Of a stretch of DNA of 18,147 bases, positions 8,681 through 15,749 are shown piece after piece. Under the pieces are notes generated by a model. It made no database searches and was not told where the DNA came from. It was given only the letters and a program-made list of their open reading frames with translations. The translations under genes and the position numbers were made by a program. Origin of the DNA: Thermococcus sp. (GTDB lineage: Archaea > Methanobacteriota_B > Thermococci > Thermococcales > Thermococcaceae); contig JALTMZ010000105.1 of assembly GCA_027001105.1 (NCBI GenBank), forward strand, positions 1-18,147, in the 5' to 3' direction. Each line of letters starts with the position of its first letter. Position 1 is the stretch's first letter.

Positions 8681-10555
8681 TTAAAGCCCTAAACGCCTTT
8701 TGATTCTTTTAACTTCCCTCTTAGCTTCTCCTATATCGAGCTCTTCTAAGACTTCCTCCTTTGGAATACCGTTTTCATCGTAGCCGATCTCCTGATAATA
8801 CTGCTTGAGCTTCCCCCTAATGTCATCTTTTGTTGGTGCTTTCCCCTTCACCGGACCGCTTGGCAGGGGTTCATAGAATCTTGGTGGATTGTCATCGTCT
8901 TTTCTTGGATCCCAGTAGACATCTGGCCCTCCAAGCAAAAGGAGAATTCTCTGTAGATGGATTATCCTTAAGCCTGCTTCGTTGAACCACTTCTCTGGAG
9001 TTAAATCAAAGCCAGTAACAGCGTTTCCGAACTCCAAAATACGCTCAAAGCCTGGCTTTGTAACAAACATGCATATCACGGCAGAGTCGTAAAATGCATT
9101 AACTAATTCGCCCTCATAGCTTCTCGCGGGAAGACCCGCGGTTGCTGTGTGATCACCTCCTTGGACGGATGCTGCATAGCTTATGTCCTTGGTGTAGTCC
9201 AAATCGCTTCGTATTCCATGTGCCCCCACACCGATTCCCTTCACGTGGACTGCATATCTGAGGGCATCAGAACTCTTCATTTCGCTTATCTTTAATGCCG
9301 CTCTGTAAGTCCCTTCGGCGAGGATCTTTCCTATCCCTTCCTTGTTTACGATCATTTCGAGAAGTTTTGCAAACGCTTTCTCGTCTCCCCACTTAAGCTC
9401 AAATCCCAGATCGTCTTTTGTCAGAATGCCCCTTTGATATAGTTCAGCGGCAAATCCTAAAACATTGCCGGCATTTATACCATCAAGGCCGTATTCGTCA
9501 ACCAGATAAGATAGATACACGATCTTTTCCGGCTCAAAGATTCCCAAATTGGTTCCCATGTATGCCATGAGTTCATAGTCGGGGGCATCTGTGATTGAAC
9601 CTTTATAGGGACCATATCTCAGATATGAGATCTTCATACAATTCACTGGACAGCCGTAATCTGCCCAGTACTTCTTTATCCATGCTTTAAGTTCAAAGTT
9701 TACAACACTGATTTCTTCGTTGTCATGATACTCTTCCTGCCAGTTTCTCACCGGCTGGCTTGACCGATCCTTTCCAACACTGTAACCACCAGCTCCAGTT
9801 CCCCATTGTCTGAACGTTGTAAGCGTTAAAAGCTCCTTTTGAAATTCCCTCAGCATGGTTTTGAACTTCTCCCTATCATAAACTGGAGGTAAAGCCTTGC
9901 CTCCCTTGACTACAACTGCTTTGAGCATTTTGCTTCCCATAACAGCCCCAAAACCACCATATCCGGCAGCGTGCATTAACTTCGCCATTATGGCAGCGAA
10001 GCGGACTTTGTTTTCTCCTCCTCTGCCTATATACATAATTGCTGGCTCTTTTGGAACACCCTTGAGCTTTTCCTTCTTCTTCAGCTCTTCATGAACATCT
10101 TTTGTTAATGTCTTAACGACTTCAACACCGTTCATCCCCCAGTATTTGCTTGCATCTCTGATTTCGATTGTATCATCATTGACGAAAAGATAAACTGGCT
10201 CTTTTGCTTTTCCCCTGATTATTATCCCGTCATATCCAGAAGCTTTGAGCTCAATTCCTACCTCACTGCTTAGAACACTTCCAACAACACCATTGCTTTC
10301 TGGGGACTTAGATACCACGGCAGTTTTTATACCTGGGTAATAACCCGTTAAAGGTCCCGTTAAAATGAGCAGAAGGTTTTCTTCGCCAAGAGGGTCAACA
10401 TATTCCCATTTTTCTCCAAGCTCTTTCCAGAGGATGTATGTACCTAATCCCCTTCCTCCGTAGAACTTTTTCAGTGTTTCTTCATCAATTTCGATGATCT
10501 CTATCTTATCCCTGCTTAAATCAACATCAATAAGCTTTCCGGCATATCCGTACAT
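8681..10555 (-). CDS. Tungsten-containing aldehyde:ferredoxin oxidoreductase family protein
   Basis: A 624-residue AOR-family enzyme. The family holds a tungsten bis-pyranopterin and one Fe-S cluster and oxidises aldehydes (or unknown substrates) with ferredoxin-type acceptors in the cytoplasm. The N-terminal MYGYAGKLIDVDLS and FYGGRGLGTYIL, TGPLTG, the RAAG-like HAAGYGGFGAVMGSK and the pterin motif DEYGLD (353-358) are all present. The Fe-S motif is unusual: DYGCPVNC has C302 and C306 but D299 where the first cysteine of CxxCxxxC belongs; the fourth ligand is C495 in DSAVICMF. The start has GAGGTGAG just before it, overlapping the stop of the ferredoxin-like gene. Slightly longer than AOR (about 605) and WOR5 (about 580). 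The adjacent 16-Cys subunit recalls the WOR5-WorS arrangement of Pyrococcus; the substrate is unknown. Confidence 0.94.
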   Translation of the reverse strand: MYGYAGKLIDVDLSRDKIEIIEIDEETLKKFYGGRGLGTYILWKELGEKWEYVDPLGEENLLLILTGPLTGYYPGIKTAVVSKSPESNGVVGSVLSSEVGIELKASGYDGIIIRGKAKEPVYLFVNDDTIEIRDASKYWGMNGVEVVKTLTKDVHEELKKKEKLKGVPKEPAIMYIGRGGENKVRFAAIMAKLMHAAGYGGFGAVMGSKMLKAVVVKGGKALPPVYDREKFKTMLREFQKELLTLTTFRQWGTGAGGYSVGKDRSSQPVRNWQEEYHDNEEISVVNFELKAWIKKYWADYGCPVNCMKISYLRYGPYKGSITDAPDYELMAYMGTNLGIFEPEKIVYLSYLVDEYGLDGINAGNVLGFAAELYQRGILTKDDLGFELKWGDEKAFAKLLEMIVNKEGIGKILAEGTYRAALKISEMKSSDALRYAVHVKGIGVGAHGIRSDLDYTKDISYAASVQGGDHTATAGLPARSYEGELVNAFYDSAVICMFVTKPGFERILEFGNAVTGFDLTPEKWFNEAGLRIIHLQRILLLLGGPDVYWDPRKDDDNPPRFYEPLPSGPVKGKAPTKDDIRGKLKQYYQEIGYDENGIPKEEVLEELDIGEAKREVKRIKRRLGL

Positions 10556-10559
10556 TTTC

Positions 10560-11093
10560 TCACCTCACAAACTCTTCTCCATACATTTTTCTCGCTAAGT
10601 CCATGCTCTTTTCAACCGGTTCTTTTGCGAATGTCCTGTATATTGAGCGGTAGTTACCTCTAACAAGCGTTAAAGCGTCGTGACCAGCTTCGTGACATAC
10701 TTCAACGCATTTTGGACTTCCACCGCATAGATCGCAGATAACGACGCTGCCCTTTCCTGCCGGAATTCTTGGAACTTTCCCTGGGCATGCCAAAACACAG
10801 GCTCCGCACTCTGTGCACTTTTCCTCGTTAACAAGAACTGCCCCTGTGTTTTCGTCAACAGCTAATGCACTGAAGTTGCAGGCATTGACGCAGGGATAAT
10901 CAGGGCATTGAACACATGTGTGAGGGACGTTCACACCAGGTAAGAGCTCGTAGATCCTTATGCGAGAAGCCTCAGGCCATATTATTCCCTCATGCTCAAG
11001 AGAACATGCAACCTCACACAGCCTACAGCCGCTGCATTTGTGGGGAGTTATGAGTATCCATATCCTTTCTTCACTTTTTGCTTCTTCGCTCAT
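10560..11093 (-). CDS. Ferredoxin-like electron-transfer subunit with four [4Fe-4S] sites
   Basis: A 177-residue protein with 16 cysteines in four groups: C20/23/26/30, C60/63/68/72, C93/96/99/103 and C120/123/129/133. This is the pattern of HycB/DmsB/WorS-type iron-sulfur subunits with four [4Fe-4S] clusters (cluster ligands interleave between the groups in that fold). There is no Tat or Sec signal, so it is cytoplasmic. Start at 11093 chosen because AGGTG lies about seven bases upstream; the GTG at 11102 would remove that site. It ends four bases before the AOR-family gene and its stop codon is inside that gene's ribosome binding site, so the two are made together. It most likely takes electrons from the tungsten enzyme. 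Confidence 0.93.
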   Translation of the reverse strand: MSEEAKSEERIWILITPHKCSGCRLCEVACSLEHEGIIWPEASRIRIYELLPGVNVPHTCVQCPDYPCVNACNFSALAVDENTGAVLVNEEKCTECGACVLACPGKVPRIPAGKGSVVICDLCGGSPKCVEVCHEAGHDALTLVRGNYRSIYRTFAKEPVEKSMDLARKMYGEEFVR

Positions 11094-11127
11094 TGGCAAC
11101 ACCTGAAAATATTTTTATGCGGATTGG

Positions 11128-11137
11128 GTATATATTC
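11128..11137 (-). promoter_or_regulatory. TATA box for the ferredoxin/AOR operon
   Basis: GAATATATAC on the minus strand lies about 39 bp before the ATG at 11093, predicting transcription start near 11108 and a short leader holding CAGGTG. Archaeal promoter spacing is met. Confidence 0.6.
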
Positions 11138-11169
11138 CTTACGTAAATCAGAGCGTTTAAACTGAGATC

Positions 11170-11188
11170 TAAAAATATCTTTATATAA
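11170..11188 (+). promoter_or_regulatory. TATA region for the EamA transporter
   Basis: TAAAAATATCTTTATATAA precedes the GGAGG site (11197-11201) and ATG (11210). The upstream AAAAATATC gives transcription from about 11199; the downstream TTATATAA would give an almost leaderless message, so the first is favoured because the ribosome binding site would then be transcribed, in part or whole. Confidence 0.5.
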
Positions 11189-11209
11189 TGGAGCTTGGAG
11201 GCTGCTTTG

Positions 11210-12043
11210 ATGAAAAAGGCAGAACTTGTACTTTTGGGAATAACTGCAATATGGGGGTTTACATTTCCAGCAATGAAAGTCAGTCTTGATTATGTCTCTC
11301 CGATTCTCTTTTTAGCATATCGTTTTGGTATTGCCTCTCTTCTGATGCTCCTGATATTTAGGAATAGGGTTTTGCAGACCGATACAATTAAAGAGGGCTT
11401 CATTTTGGGTATGACACTGTTTTTTGGGCATGGGTTTCAAATCATTGGCTTAAAATATACAACAGCATCTAACTCAGCTTTTATAACATCTCTCTATGTC
11501 GTTTTTACTCCGTTTATAGCTTATTTCATTCTTAAAGATAAGCTTGAGCTTAGGGATTTTGTTTCGTTAATTTTCGCAGTTATGGGGCTCTATTTAATCT
11601 CTGGGGCAAGTTTAAAGTTCAACAAAGGAGATCTGCTAACAGTTTTATGTGCACTTTCTTTTGCATTCCAGATAGTTTTGGTTCAAAAATTCGGGGAGAG
11701 GGACTACCTAAGTTTAGCATTCTGGCAGATATTCTGGAACTTTATGTTCTCGTTGATATATTCTATCATCTTTGAGGGCATAAGGTATCCTTCCGGATAT
11801 CTCCCCTGGCTGGGCATTCTCTATACATCGATATTTGCTACGGTAATTGCCTTCACCCTTCAAATCAAGTATCAGAAGGAGACCAAAGCTCACAGAGCGG
11901 CATTGATTTATTCAGCAGAGCCTATATTTGGACATATATCTGCTTTATTAACTATCAGAGAAGTTTTAACTTTAAAGGGCTACGCGGGTGCTGCTCTCAT
12001 ACTTGGGGCAATATGGAACGAGATAAGAAATGAAAGAGATTAG
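11210..12043 (+). CDS. EamA/DMT-superfamily transporter
   Basis: A 277-residue polytopic membrane protein of the drug/metabolite transporter superfamily, with two tandem EamA repeats and about ten hydrophobic helices. The first repeat opens with ELVLLGITAIWGFTFPAMKV, a typical EamA start, and the second half closes with the SAEPIFGHISALL motif and LKGYAGAALILGAI. Members export amino acids, nucleotides or other small metabolites, but the substrate cannot be deduced. The ATG at 11210 has GGAGG eight bases upstream; an in-frame TTG at 11195 overlaps that site and is rejected. It is divergent from the ferredoxin/AOR operon and its TAG stop interlocks with the TAA of the DUF116 gene at 12040-12043. 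Confidence 0.92.
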   Translation: MKKAELVLLGITAIWGFTFPAMKVSLDYVSPILFLAYRFGIASLLMLLIFRNRVLQTDTIKEGFILGMTLFFGHGFQIIGLKYTTASNSAFITSLYVVFTPFIAYFILKDKLELRDFVSLIFAVMGLYLISGASLKFNKGDLLTVLCALSFAFQIVLVQKFGERDYLSLAFWQIFWNFMFSLIYSIIFEGIRYPSGYLPWLGILYTSIFATVIAFTLQIKYQKETKAHRAALIYSAEPIFGHISALLTIREVLTLKGYAGAALILGAIWNEIRNERD

Positions 12044-12657
12044 CTTACAGCAGGCTTTCGCATCATGCTTGCAGAAAGTTCTGCTTTTTCTTCACCATCT
12101 GCTATGCCTATCCTGAGAACATCCTTAACCCTCTCAATATCAACAATTGTGTTTATACAGCCAGCCTTCAGCAGGGGGACCGCTTGAAGGGGGATCTTTA
12201 GAGGTGCCAACTTTTCTGCAGCTTCTGCCAGCTCAGGCCAGCATGCTATTCCAATGGCGGCTTTTATTTCTCCCTTTGGAACTTTCTCTTTGAGGATCTT
12301 CTTGACCAGACTTCCCCCGGGGGTTATGTAGAACTGTCTGTAGCCAAGCTTTTCTCCGTATTCTATGATGTCTCCAATTACGCACTTTCCGCATTTGGTG
12401 CATTTCCATCCATAACTATCAAATTCTGCAGGACATTCTTTGATATTTCTTAGGCATTGAGGTATGAAAACAGCTCTTTTTTGGACGGGTACCTTTGCAA
12501 AGTCCTCCTTATATGCCTTATTCTTAAGCTCAACATAAATTTGATCTGTGAGTTCCTCGTCTTCACTTATGAGAGAAAGTGCCATTCTCACCGCATTTCT
12601 TGTACTCAAATCTGCCCCAAGAGCGAAGAGTTTGGCTATGGTGTTTTCTAAGCTCAT
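12040..12657 (-). CDS. DUF116 cysteine-rich protein
   Basis: A 205-residue cytoplasmic protein matching DUF116. The core IPQCLRNIKECPAEFDSYGWKCTKCGKC holds C68, C75, C86, C89 and C92, followed by YITPGGSLVKKI (110-121), and by two more cysteines in GIACWPEL (C139) and LKAGCINT (C167). The cysteine pattern suggests a metal or Fe-S site; the biochemical role of the family is not established to my knowledge. The start at 12657 has GGTGAT four bases upstream; ATGs at 12663 and 12669 overlap that site, and a longer reading frame to 12723 would cross the promoter. An N-terminal helical segment of about 60 residues precedes the DUF116 core. No partner gene stands out. Confidence 0.85.
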   Translation of the reverse strand: MSLENTIAKLFALGADLSTRNAVRMALSLISEDEELTDQIYVELKNKAYKEDFAKVPVQKRAVFIPQCLRNIKECPAEFDSYGWKCTKCGKCVIGDIIEYGEKLGYRQFYITPGGSLVKKILKEKVPKGEIKAAIGIACWPELAEAAEKLAPLKIPLQAVPLLKAGCINTIVDIERVKDVLRIGIADGEEKAELSASMMRKPAVS

Positions 12658-12693
12658 CGTCATCACCATGTGAAAAGCCTTAAATTTTTCCAT

Positions 12694-12703
12694 GCATATA
12701 AAC
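12694..12703 (-). promoter_or_regulatory. TATA box for the DUF116 gene
   Basis: TTTATATG on the minus strand is about 41 bp before the ATG at 12657 and predicts a start of transcription near 12673. The same sequence read on the plus strand (CATATAAAC) would also place a start near 12720-12725, inside the GC-rich hairpin. Confidence 0.55.
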
Positions 12704-12709
12704 TTTTGG

Positions 12710-12762
12710 CCCTCCCCACTCACGCCCCCGGGACAAAATGACCGGGGGTCGGTCGGGGAGGG
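12710..12762. other. GC-rich two-stage hairpin (candidate structured RNA or transcript-end element)
   Basis: An outer arm CCCTCCCC (12710-12717) pairs exactly with GGGGAGGG (12755-12762), and an inner arm CCCCCGG (12725-12731) pairs exactly with CCGGGGG (12742-12748) around a 10-nt loop, with a 7 by 6 internal loop between. About 74% of this stretch is G or C, in an otherwise AT-rich region. It begins five bases after the stop codon of the DUF835 gene (minus strand) and lies upstream of the DUF116 promoter. There is no T run on the distal side in either direction, so it is not a simple bacterial-type terminator. In AT-rich hyperthermophiles such islands often mark structured RNAs. Function unproven. 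Confidence 0.7.
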
Positions 12763-12766
12763 TACA

Positions 12767-13849
12767 CTAACTCAAAAGCCTCTTCAGCAGTGCCCACTCT
12801 TTTTCTGACCATACCGATGGATTTGTCACGAGTATCAAGGTTCCTCCATACATCAAAACGAAATCTCTTAACAAACTGAGGAACTTGACAATTGATTCAA
12901 AGCTGTTATACATTATGAGATACTCAAGGCAGTCAATGATTATTATTCCTCTCTGTTCTATCTTTGCCATACTGCGAAGATATCTGTTTACAAGCTCCAC
13001 CATTTTTGCTAAATTGGTAGGGGATATTGTTTTGAATTCCTTTCCCGTGATGTGGGTTATGAAATATACCTCCCACTTTTCAGGAACATTTGATAGATCC
13101 CTTAAAAAAGCGAGAACTTCAGTATTTTGGAGTGTTTCTCTTATCTCCCTGTATCTTTCTTCGCCTATAATTAAGACCCCGGTTTCTATTTCCCCTTCAA
13201 GCTTTTCATATTTTCTTTTCTTTGGAAATTCTTGAAATCTCTCGGTTCTCACAAATTGGATTACAGAATAGGACACCATAAACGTAAAGATGGCACCTAA
13301 TAAGAACCCTATGGGAGCAAACCATGAAACCGGTCTCAGAAGGGGATAATCCATTTCATGTGCCCCATATAGAATAAGAGATACTGCAAGAAATGTTGCT
13401 TTTTTGCGGTATACCCTCGAGAAGGGTAGTATAAGAATTCCAGAGAGGAGTATGTAGAACCCAGAGAGTCCATAAGGAACTCCCATAATCATCATCCATT
13501 CCGATCTCTCTCCAAAATGCATGATACCAATCAGATAGAGGGTTATTATAAAAGGTACTGATGCCACGTAGTAAAAGCCCGGAGTGAAAAAGTAAAATGC
13601 TTCTTCGTTTATGATCATAAGCACCCCGCAGAAAAGCAGTGATGCAAAGAGTGCTTCAAAGAGTGAGTTTAAATAGTTAACTTCGGTAATGTCGAACAAA
13701 ATTGAGAGTGCTGCAGACAGCCATGCTAATCCCCAGATTAAAGCGGATTTTCTGTCCCTGGTTCTTGCAATGTAAAGCAGATACAACGCTGCGATAAGTT
13801 TTATTACCAGACTAAGCCCTCTTCCCATATTGAGAAACATTTTATCCAT
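12767..13849 (-). CDS. Membrane protein with C-terminal DUF835 domain (putative archaeal sensor)
   Basis: A 360-residue protein: seven hydrophobic segments over the first 215 residues (for example LVIKLIAALYLLYIA, ALIWGLAWLSAALSILF, FFTPGFYYVASVPFIITLYL, WFAPIGFLLGAIFTFMVSY), a basic linker (FPKKRKYEKLEGE), then a soluble DUF835 domain ending in IIIIDCLEYLIMYNSFESIVKFLSLLRDFVLMYGGTLILVTNP. DUF835 is distantly KaiC/RecA-like without a Walker A motif and is common in Thermococcales, usually next to membrane or sensory modules. The ATG at 13849 is preferred: a TATA element (13884-13891, minus TTTAATAT) lies 39 bp upstream and GTGAGTGAT serves as a weak ribosome site; a GTG at 13861 is the alternative. 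The signal sensed is unknown. Confidence 0.85.
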   Translation of the reverse strand: MDKMFLNMGRGLSLVIKLIAALYLLYIARTRDRKSALIWGLAWLSAALSILFDITEVNYLNSLFEALFASLLFCGVLMIINEEAFYFFTPGFYYVASVPFIITLYLIGIMHFGERSEWMMIMGVPYGLSGFYILLSGILILPFSRVYRKKATFLAVSLILYGAHEMDYPLLRPVSWFAPIGFLLGAIFTFMVSYSVIQFVRTERFQEFPKKRKYEKLEGEIETGVLIIGEERYREIRETLQNTEVLAFLRDLSNVPEKWEVYFITHITGKEFKTISPTNLAKMVELVNRYLRSMAKIEQRGIIIIDCLEYLIMYNSFESIVKFLSLLRDFVLMYGGTLILVTNPSVWSEKEWALLKRLLS

Positions 13850-13883
13850 ACTATCACTCACAATGACTTATTACGACTTTAGG

Positions 13884-13891
13884 ATATTAAA
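13884..13891 (-). promoter_or_regulatory. TATA box for the DUF835 gene
   Basis: TTTAATAT on the minus strand, about 39 bp before the ATG at 13849, predicts transcription from about 13863. The rest of the 98-bp gap to the DUF401 gene holds only a short repeated CCTCAGG at its far end. Confidence 0.45.
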
Positions 13892-13947
13892 CAATTTCGG
13901 CTCATTAGGGCTGGACTTCATCACCCCTCAGGTTTTCCGGAGTTAAA

Positions 13948-15141
13948 TCATCGCCTCAGGAAGATGGTATACAATACTCCCACTGTAAAAAGAATTGTTC
14001 CGGGAACTAAAAGCTTTCTGTATACATTTCTCAGCTCTGCCTTATAATATTCAGCTGAAAAGACCAGGCAAAGATGTACTGGACTGAATAGCATTCCCAT
14101 ATAACCACTGAGATATGCAAGGGCTATTTTATCAAACCCCGTAAAGAAGGGGAGCAGAAGTGGAAATGCCATTCCTACATAAGCAAAGCTTATCCCTGTC
14201 ATCAAACCCACAATAAATGGTGTTAATATTATAACAAAGACCACTGGCAGGTTAAGCTCGAGAATGGCTTTAGGTAGAGCCTCAACTGCATTGGTGATTT
14301 GTAAAAGGTACTTGAAGTACATTACAGCCAAAAGGAGAAAAATTATCTTTGGCTGAAATGCATGTTTTATGATTTCTTTTTTGTTGAGCTTATTGAAGTG
14401 CGGTATCAATGCTGACATAAGGCCTATAAACGCACCATAGATCATGTCGTAGCCCAGTACAATAGAAATCAAGATTATCACCAAAATCGGATAGGTTGTC
14501 TTCAGCAGGAGCTTTACCCCTTCATTCTTCTTACCCTTTTTGATGCTTTCATCCTTAATTGGACGTAAGATCAAGAAGTACCCGATGAGAATCATGAGAA
14601 TCGTCAGCGGAAACATCTTGGTGCTGAACTCTCTGACAGTTATTCCTAAGATTGCCGATGCGATTATTATTGCCTGATACATTGGCCAAGAAAACTCCCA
14701 CACATGCCTAAACCAGTAGTTTACGAGGGTTTTTTCTTCCGGCTTTAAGCTGAGCTTATTTGCGACTTCCTCGATCATTGGAGCTGAAACTAAGGCACCA
14801 GCAGGCATTGGCATCAGCCCGATTAAAGCTGGGAGCATTGCAAGGGAGTATTTTGCTTTAGGAAACAGTTCTTTGATGGCTTTCTCCATGTCTTTGAGGT
14901 ATCCAATCTGAGAAAAGACGTTTGTCATTGCCATTATGAATACGATAATTAAAATTAACCTTATTGTGCTCCAGGCAGTTGAAGAGTGGTAAAAAGCTTT
15001 AATGAGTTCCAGTGGCGTCAAACCAAAAAGGATTCCCAGCAAGATCGAGCCAGCAAATATTGAGACTCCCACATGGATCTTTAAGCGAATAAGAATTATT
15101 ACAAAGGCGAACGTTATGAGCAGTTTAAGTACTTCGATCAT
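13948..15141 (-). CDS. DUF401 family integral membrane protein (permease-like)
   Basis: A 397-residue highly hydrophobic protein with roughly eleven or twelve membrane segments. It matches the DUF401 family (COG1906): the characteristic ALIGLMPMPAGALVSAPMIEEV motif lies near residues 104-125, followed by VNYWFRHVWEFSWPMYQAII, and a second half with GLMTGISFAYVGMAFPLLLPFF and GYMGMLFSPVHLC. The pseudo-twofold layout resembles GntP/DctM-type ion-coupled carriers, which suggests transport of an organic anion, but no substrate is known for the family. The ATG at 15141 has GGTGAG five bases upstream. It is transcribed divergently from a small unknown gene, with its own TATA-like element near 15192-15201, and is followed by the DUF835 gene after 98 bp. 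Confidence 0.9.
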   Translation of the reverse strand: MIEVLKLLITFAFVIILIRLKIHVGVSIFAGSILLGILFGLTPLELIKAFYHSSTAWSTIRLILIIVFIMAMTNVFSQIGYLKDMEKAIKELFPKAKYSLAMLPALIGLMPMPAGALVSAPMIEEVANKLSLKPEEKTLVNYWFRHVWEFSWPMYQAIIIASAILGITVREFSTKMFPLTILMILIGYFLILRPIKDESIKKGKKNEGVKLLLKTTYPILVIILISIVLGYDMIYGAFIGLMSALIPHFNKLNKKEIIKHAFQPKIIFLLLAVMYFKYLLQITNAVEALPKAILELNLPVVFVIILTPFIVGLMTGISFAYVGMAFPLLLPFFTGFDKIALAYLSGYMGMLFSPVHLCLVFSAEYYKAELRNVYRKLLVPGTILFTVGVLYTIFLRR

Positions 15142-15272
15142 GCATTCTCACCAGTGTATTAATGTTTAGATGCAAATCTAATGTACTCCTTATAAGCTTA
15201 TCTGAAATCAAATTTTTAACAACAAAAAGTTAATAAACATTTAGATCGAACTTTGTGATAGAGGTGATAAAA
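15142..15272. promoter_or_regulatory. Divergent promoter region with inverted repeat TTAGAT-GCAA-ATCTAA
   Basis: Between the DUF401 gene (minus) and the 125-residue gene (plus). It contains a perfect 6-bp inverted repeat with 4-bp centre at 15166-15181, a 10-bp palindrome ATAAGCTTAT at 15192-15201 that doubles as a TATA element for the DUF401 gene, and GTTAATAAA at 15229-15237 as the TATA box for the plus gene. The half-site TTTAGAT recurs at 15240-15246, close to the predicted plus-strand transcription start. A regulator binding here could control both genes. GAGGTGAT (15261-15268) is the plus-gene ribosome binding site. Confidence 0.5.
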
Positions 15273-15650
15273 ATGGTGCATCAGTATATTAAGGAGAGAA
15301 CTAAAGAGTTTACAAAAGAGGAAAAGGAAAGGAGGTACAAATACTTAGGAAAAGAAGTCATTGACTACGGTGATCCAGGGTTGGACAGCATACCTGAGTT
15401 CTATGGTATAGCTAACGCAATTTGGAGAGATTGGAAGGAAGGGGAGATAAGCACAAAAACGGCTTTAGGAAGGTTAGCATTGCTCAAACTTCTCACCTAC
15501 AAGACCAAAAATAAGAAAATCCAAGACATACCAGATGAAGAGCTTGAAGAAGTTAGAAAGTTCATTGACTATGTGATTCAGGTTATTAAGAACGAAAGCC
15601 GGAGGAAGGGAGAGCCAGAAGAGGAAAGGCAAGTCGAGGAGAAATCTTGA
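15273..15650 (+). CDS. Small charged hypothetical protein (125 aa)
   Basis: A 125-residue soluble helical protein that I cannot place in a family. A basic/acidic N-terminal helix (IKERTKEFTKEEKERRYKYLG) is followed by DYGDPGLDSIPEFYGIANAIWRDW, a more hydrophobic helical core (TALGRLALLKLLTYKT) and a long helix ending in a disordered, highly charged tail (RRKGEPEEERQVEEKS). The ATG at 15273 is chosen because GAGGTGAT lies directly before it; an in-frame GTG at 15255 has no such site. It is a single gene with its own promoter, divergent from the DUF401 gene, and followed by a T-rich terminator. The charged helical character would suit a nucleic-acid or protein-binding adaptor, which is speculation. 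Confidence 0.78.
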   Translation: MVHQYIKERTKEFTKEEKERRYKYLGKEVIDYGDPGLDSIPEFYGIANAIWRDWKEGEISTKTALGRLALLKLLTYKTKNKKIQDIPDEELEEVRKFIDYVIQVIKNESRRKGEPEEERQVEEKS

Positions 15651-15676
15651 CATCTTTATTTTTGTTTTAATTGTTG
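15651..15676 (+). terminator. T-rich terminator after the 125-aa gene
   Basis: ATCTTTATTTTTGTTTTAATTG begins right after the TGA stop. Several T runs without a stem match archaeal intrinsic termination. Confidence 0.55.
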
Positions 15677-15720
15677 TAAATGTTTCCCACTTCTTCTAAA
15701 ACTAATATTGTTCCAAAAAA

Positions 15721-15728
15721 CTTATAAG
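15721..15728 (+). promoter_or_regulatory. TATA box for ileS
   Basis: CTTATAAG preceded by an A-rich stretch lies about 135 bp before the ileS ATG and predicts transcription from about 15750, leaving a leader near 110 nt. A later TCTATAAAC (15833-15841) would give a nearly leaderless message that lacks the GGGAGGT ribosome binding site at 15846-15852, so the upstream box is preferred. Confidence 0.5.
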
Positions 15729-15749
15729 TAAAGTTCCACAAAAATGGTG

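Noticed and set aside
12648..12672. GGTGATGACGATGA resembling a C box of a C/D guide RNA
   Set aside because: It is the ribosome binding site and start region of the DUF116 gene, and no matching D box or guide layout is present.
12658..12723. N-terminal extension of the DUF116 protein to 12723
   Set aside because: It would run through the TATA element at 12694-12703 and into the GC-rich hairpin, and the downstream ATG at 12657 has a good ribosome site.
13921..13960. Repeated CCTCAGG after the DUF401 gene as a functional repeat
   Set aside because: Only seven bases, two copies, one inside the coding end; chance is sufficient.
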